From positions 3,162,001 to 3,226,000 of the forward strand of contig OZ241896.1 of assembly GCA_965203565.1 (NCBI GenBank): a DNA stretch of 64,000 bases, in the 5' to 3' direction. How positions within the stretch are numbered: the first letter of the stretch is position 1; each line of letters opens with the position of its first letter. Positions 62,896 to 64,000 of the stretch are shown here, one piece after another. The notes beneath the pieces were generated by a model. The model made no database searches and was not told the origin of the DNA. It saw only the letters and a list, made by a program, of their open reading frames with translations. This stretch comes from JAAXGX01 sp965203565 (GTDB lineage: Bacteria > Acidobacteriota > Vicinamibacteria > Vicinamibacterales > UBA8438). A program made the translations under genes and the position numbers.

Positions 62896-64000
62896 CTAGA
62901 AGTCGAACTGGCCGCCGAATTTCAGCAGGCGGCCGCCCATCACGCCGGTGACGACCGGGTAGATACCCGGGTTGTACCGGTTCGCGACGCTGCTGACGCT
63001 GTTGGCGTTGAAGATGTTGAACAGGTCGACCCAGGCGCGGATCCGCGCCTGGCCGATGTTCAGGATCTTCGTGAACCGGATGTCGAGCTGCGTCAGCCGC
63101 GGTTCGTACAGCTCGGAGCCGACGAAGAAGGACGTCGTGCCGAGGATGCCGGCTCCGAGGTCGGTCAGCGTGCCGATCCCCTGGCCGGCCGGGAAGAGCT
63201 GGATCTGCTCGGAGCCGGCCACCAGCGAATGCCCGATCTGTCCTTCTATCGCCGCGCGCTCGGCCGGGCTGGCGCCCGCCTCGTAGCGCGACTCCCAGGG
63301 CTGGCCGGCGATGTTCTGGAAGACGAACGAGAACTGCGTGTCCCACGGCAGCGGCACCGAGCCGTTCAGCTTGAGCTGCGTCCCGGCTCCCCACGGCTGG
63401 GTCACTTCACAGTAGCGCTGGCCCATCACCGCCTGGTTCTCCTGGGTCGGGTTGTCGACGGTGAGGCACTCGTCGAACTTGATCGACCCGGTGCTCAGCC
63501 CGCCGCCGATCGTGATCCCGTTGTCGAGCGCGCCGTTGATGTTGACGTCGATCCCGTTGTACACCTGCGACATGTCGCCGAAGTCGGAGGCGAGCTTGAT
63601 CACTTCGCGCGTCCCCTTCGCCAGCCCTTCGGGGGTGATGGTGTACAGGCCGGTGATCTGCTGGCCGGCGAACGCGCCCAACCGGTCGTCGTTCGGCGTG
63701 TTGATGCTGAACTCGGAGAAGTCTCCCGGGCCGATGTTCTCGTTGTCGGCCACCCGGAAGTTGCCGTACGCCGTCCGGAACCACCCGACCTCGAGCGACC
63801 AGCCTTCGAACAGCTCGTGCTGGACGGAGACCGAGTTCTGCCAGTTGTAGGGACGCTTGCCCCAGCCGGTGCGCAGGTCGGGATCGAAGCTGCGGACGAG
63901 CTGCAGCGTGCCGAACTCGGGGTTGACGACCGGTCCGCACTCGCCGTTCGCCGCGAAGTTGTCGAAGTCGCAGTCGGGGACCAGGTTCCCGTTCCCTCCC
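62896..64000 (-). CDS. TonB-dependent receptor, C-terminal part (start off window)
   Basis: About 367 visible residues of an outer-membrane beta-barrel: SVQHELFEGWSLEVGWFRTAYGNF, LKLNGSVPLPWDTQFSFVFQNIAGQPW, LTQLDIRFTKILNIGQARIRAWVDLFNIFNANSV and the terminal Phe in GGQFDF, the Bam recognition signal. The pattern fits the large Oar/carboxypeptidase-plug TonB receptors of Acidobacteria. The substrate is unknown. The frame is open to the window edge. A good terminator follows the stop. Confidence 0.9.
   Translation of the reverse strand, partial: GGNGNLVPDCDFDNFAANGECGPVVNPEFGTLQLVRSFDPDLRTGWGKRPYNWQNSVSVQHELFEGWSLEVGWFRTAYGNFRVADNENIGPGDFSEFSINTPNDDRLGAFAGQQITGLYTITPEGLAKGTREVIKLASDFGDMSQVYNGIDVNINGALDNGITIGGGLSTGSIKFDECLTVDNPTQENQAVMGQRYCEVTQPWGAGTQLKLNGSVPLPWDTQFSFVFQNIAGQPWESRYEAGASPAERAAIEGQIGHSLVAGSEQIQLFPAGQGIGTLTDLGAGILGTTSFFVGSELYEPRLTQLDIRFTKILNIGQARIRAWVDLFNIFNANSVSSVANRYNPGIYPVVTGVMGGRLLKFGGQFDF

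Overview
This 64 kb window is high-GC bacterial chromosome. The gene content suggests an aerobic, heterotrophic Gram-negative bacterium, plausibly Acidobacteriota (Vicinamibacteria-like). The pointers are a PQQ dehydrogenase paired with a dihaem cytochrome, a large TonB-dependent receptor, a MoxR/DUF58/BatA/DUF4175/DUF4159 locus and compact egtB-egtD. The lineage is inferred from gene content only; there is no rRNA in the window.

Layout. 1-8.5 kb (minus strand): end of a PQQ dehydrogenase, its cytochrome c, then the GTPase EngB and a proteostasis set (Lon, ClpX, ClpP, trigger factor) with a tRNA-Leu directly upstream of tig. 8.6-12 kb (plus): ergothioneine genes egtB-egtD and an AI-2E/PerM-type membrane protein. 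12-15 kb (minus): a TerB-like protein and an osmolyte-type ABC transporter whose permease and binding protein are fused. 14.9-18 kb (plus): an orphan HicB-like protein, a 179-bp IS5-type miniature element with intact ends and CTAG duplication, an orphan VapC and a lipoprotein hydrolase. 18-23 kb (minus): envelope proteins including three members of an unrecognised lipoprotein family; a fourth lies at 27.4 kb. 23-27.4 kb: a two-component pair whose sensor kinase is split by an IS with a 4-bp TTGA duplication, and an NtrC-type regulator. 28-41.4 kb (minus): esterase, DUF4175 protein, BatA-like protein, DUF58 protein, MoxR ATPase, two DUF4159 proteins, a caspase-like protein without an evident catalytic Cys, and a VWA-like membrane protein; this looks like one long operon.

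41.5-57.4 kb (plus) is the most notable region: a defence island resembling BREX type 3 (BrxF, a BrxC/PglY-type ATPase, a PglX-type methyltransferase, PglZ and a small last gene). It has no BrxH helicase. Between brxC and pglX it carries a GHKL (MutL/MORC-like) ATPase fused to a likely PD-(D/E)XK nuclease, a second DNA methyltransferase and an AlbA_2/Schlafen-type protein with a 36-bp coding tandem repeat. The island is bracketed by 85-bp direct repeats (84/85 identical) that are copies of the 3' end of the DUF4143 ATPase gene standing intact at its right edge. This is an att-like arrangement with no integrase in view.

57.3-64 kb: the DUF4143 ATPase, a hicAB module with a clear promoter/operator, clpS-clpA, a second hicBA pair and the C-terminal part of a TonB-dependent receptor that runs off the window. 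A family of short palindromic elements (7.0, 23.0 and 32.3 kb) shares its terminal sequence with the IS at 24.3 kb and probably represents its non-autonomous relatives.
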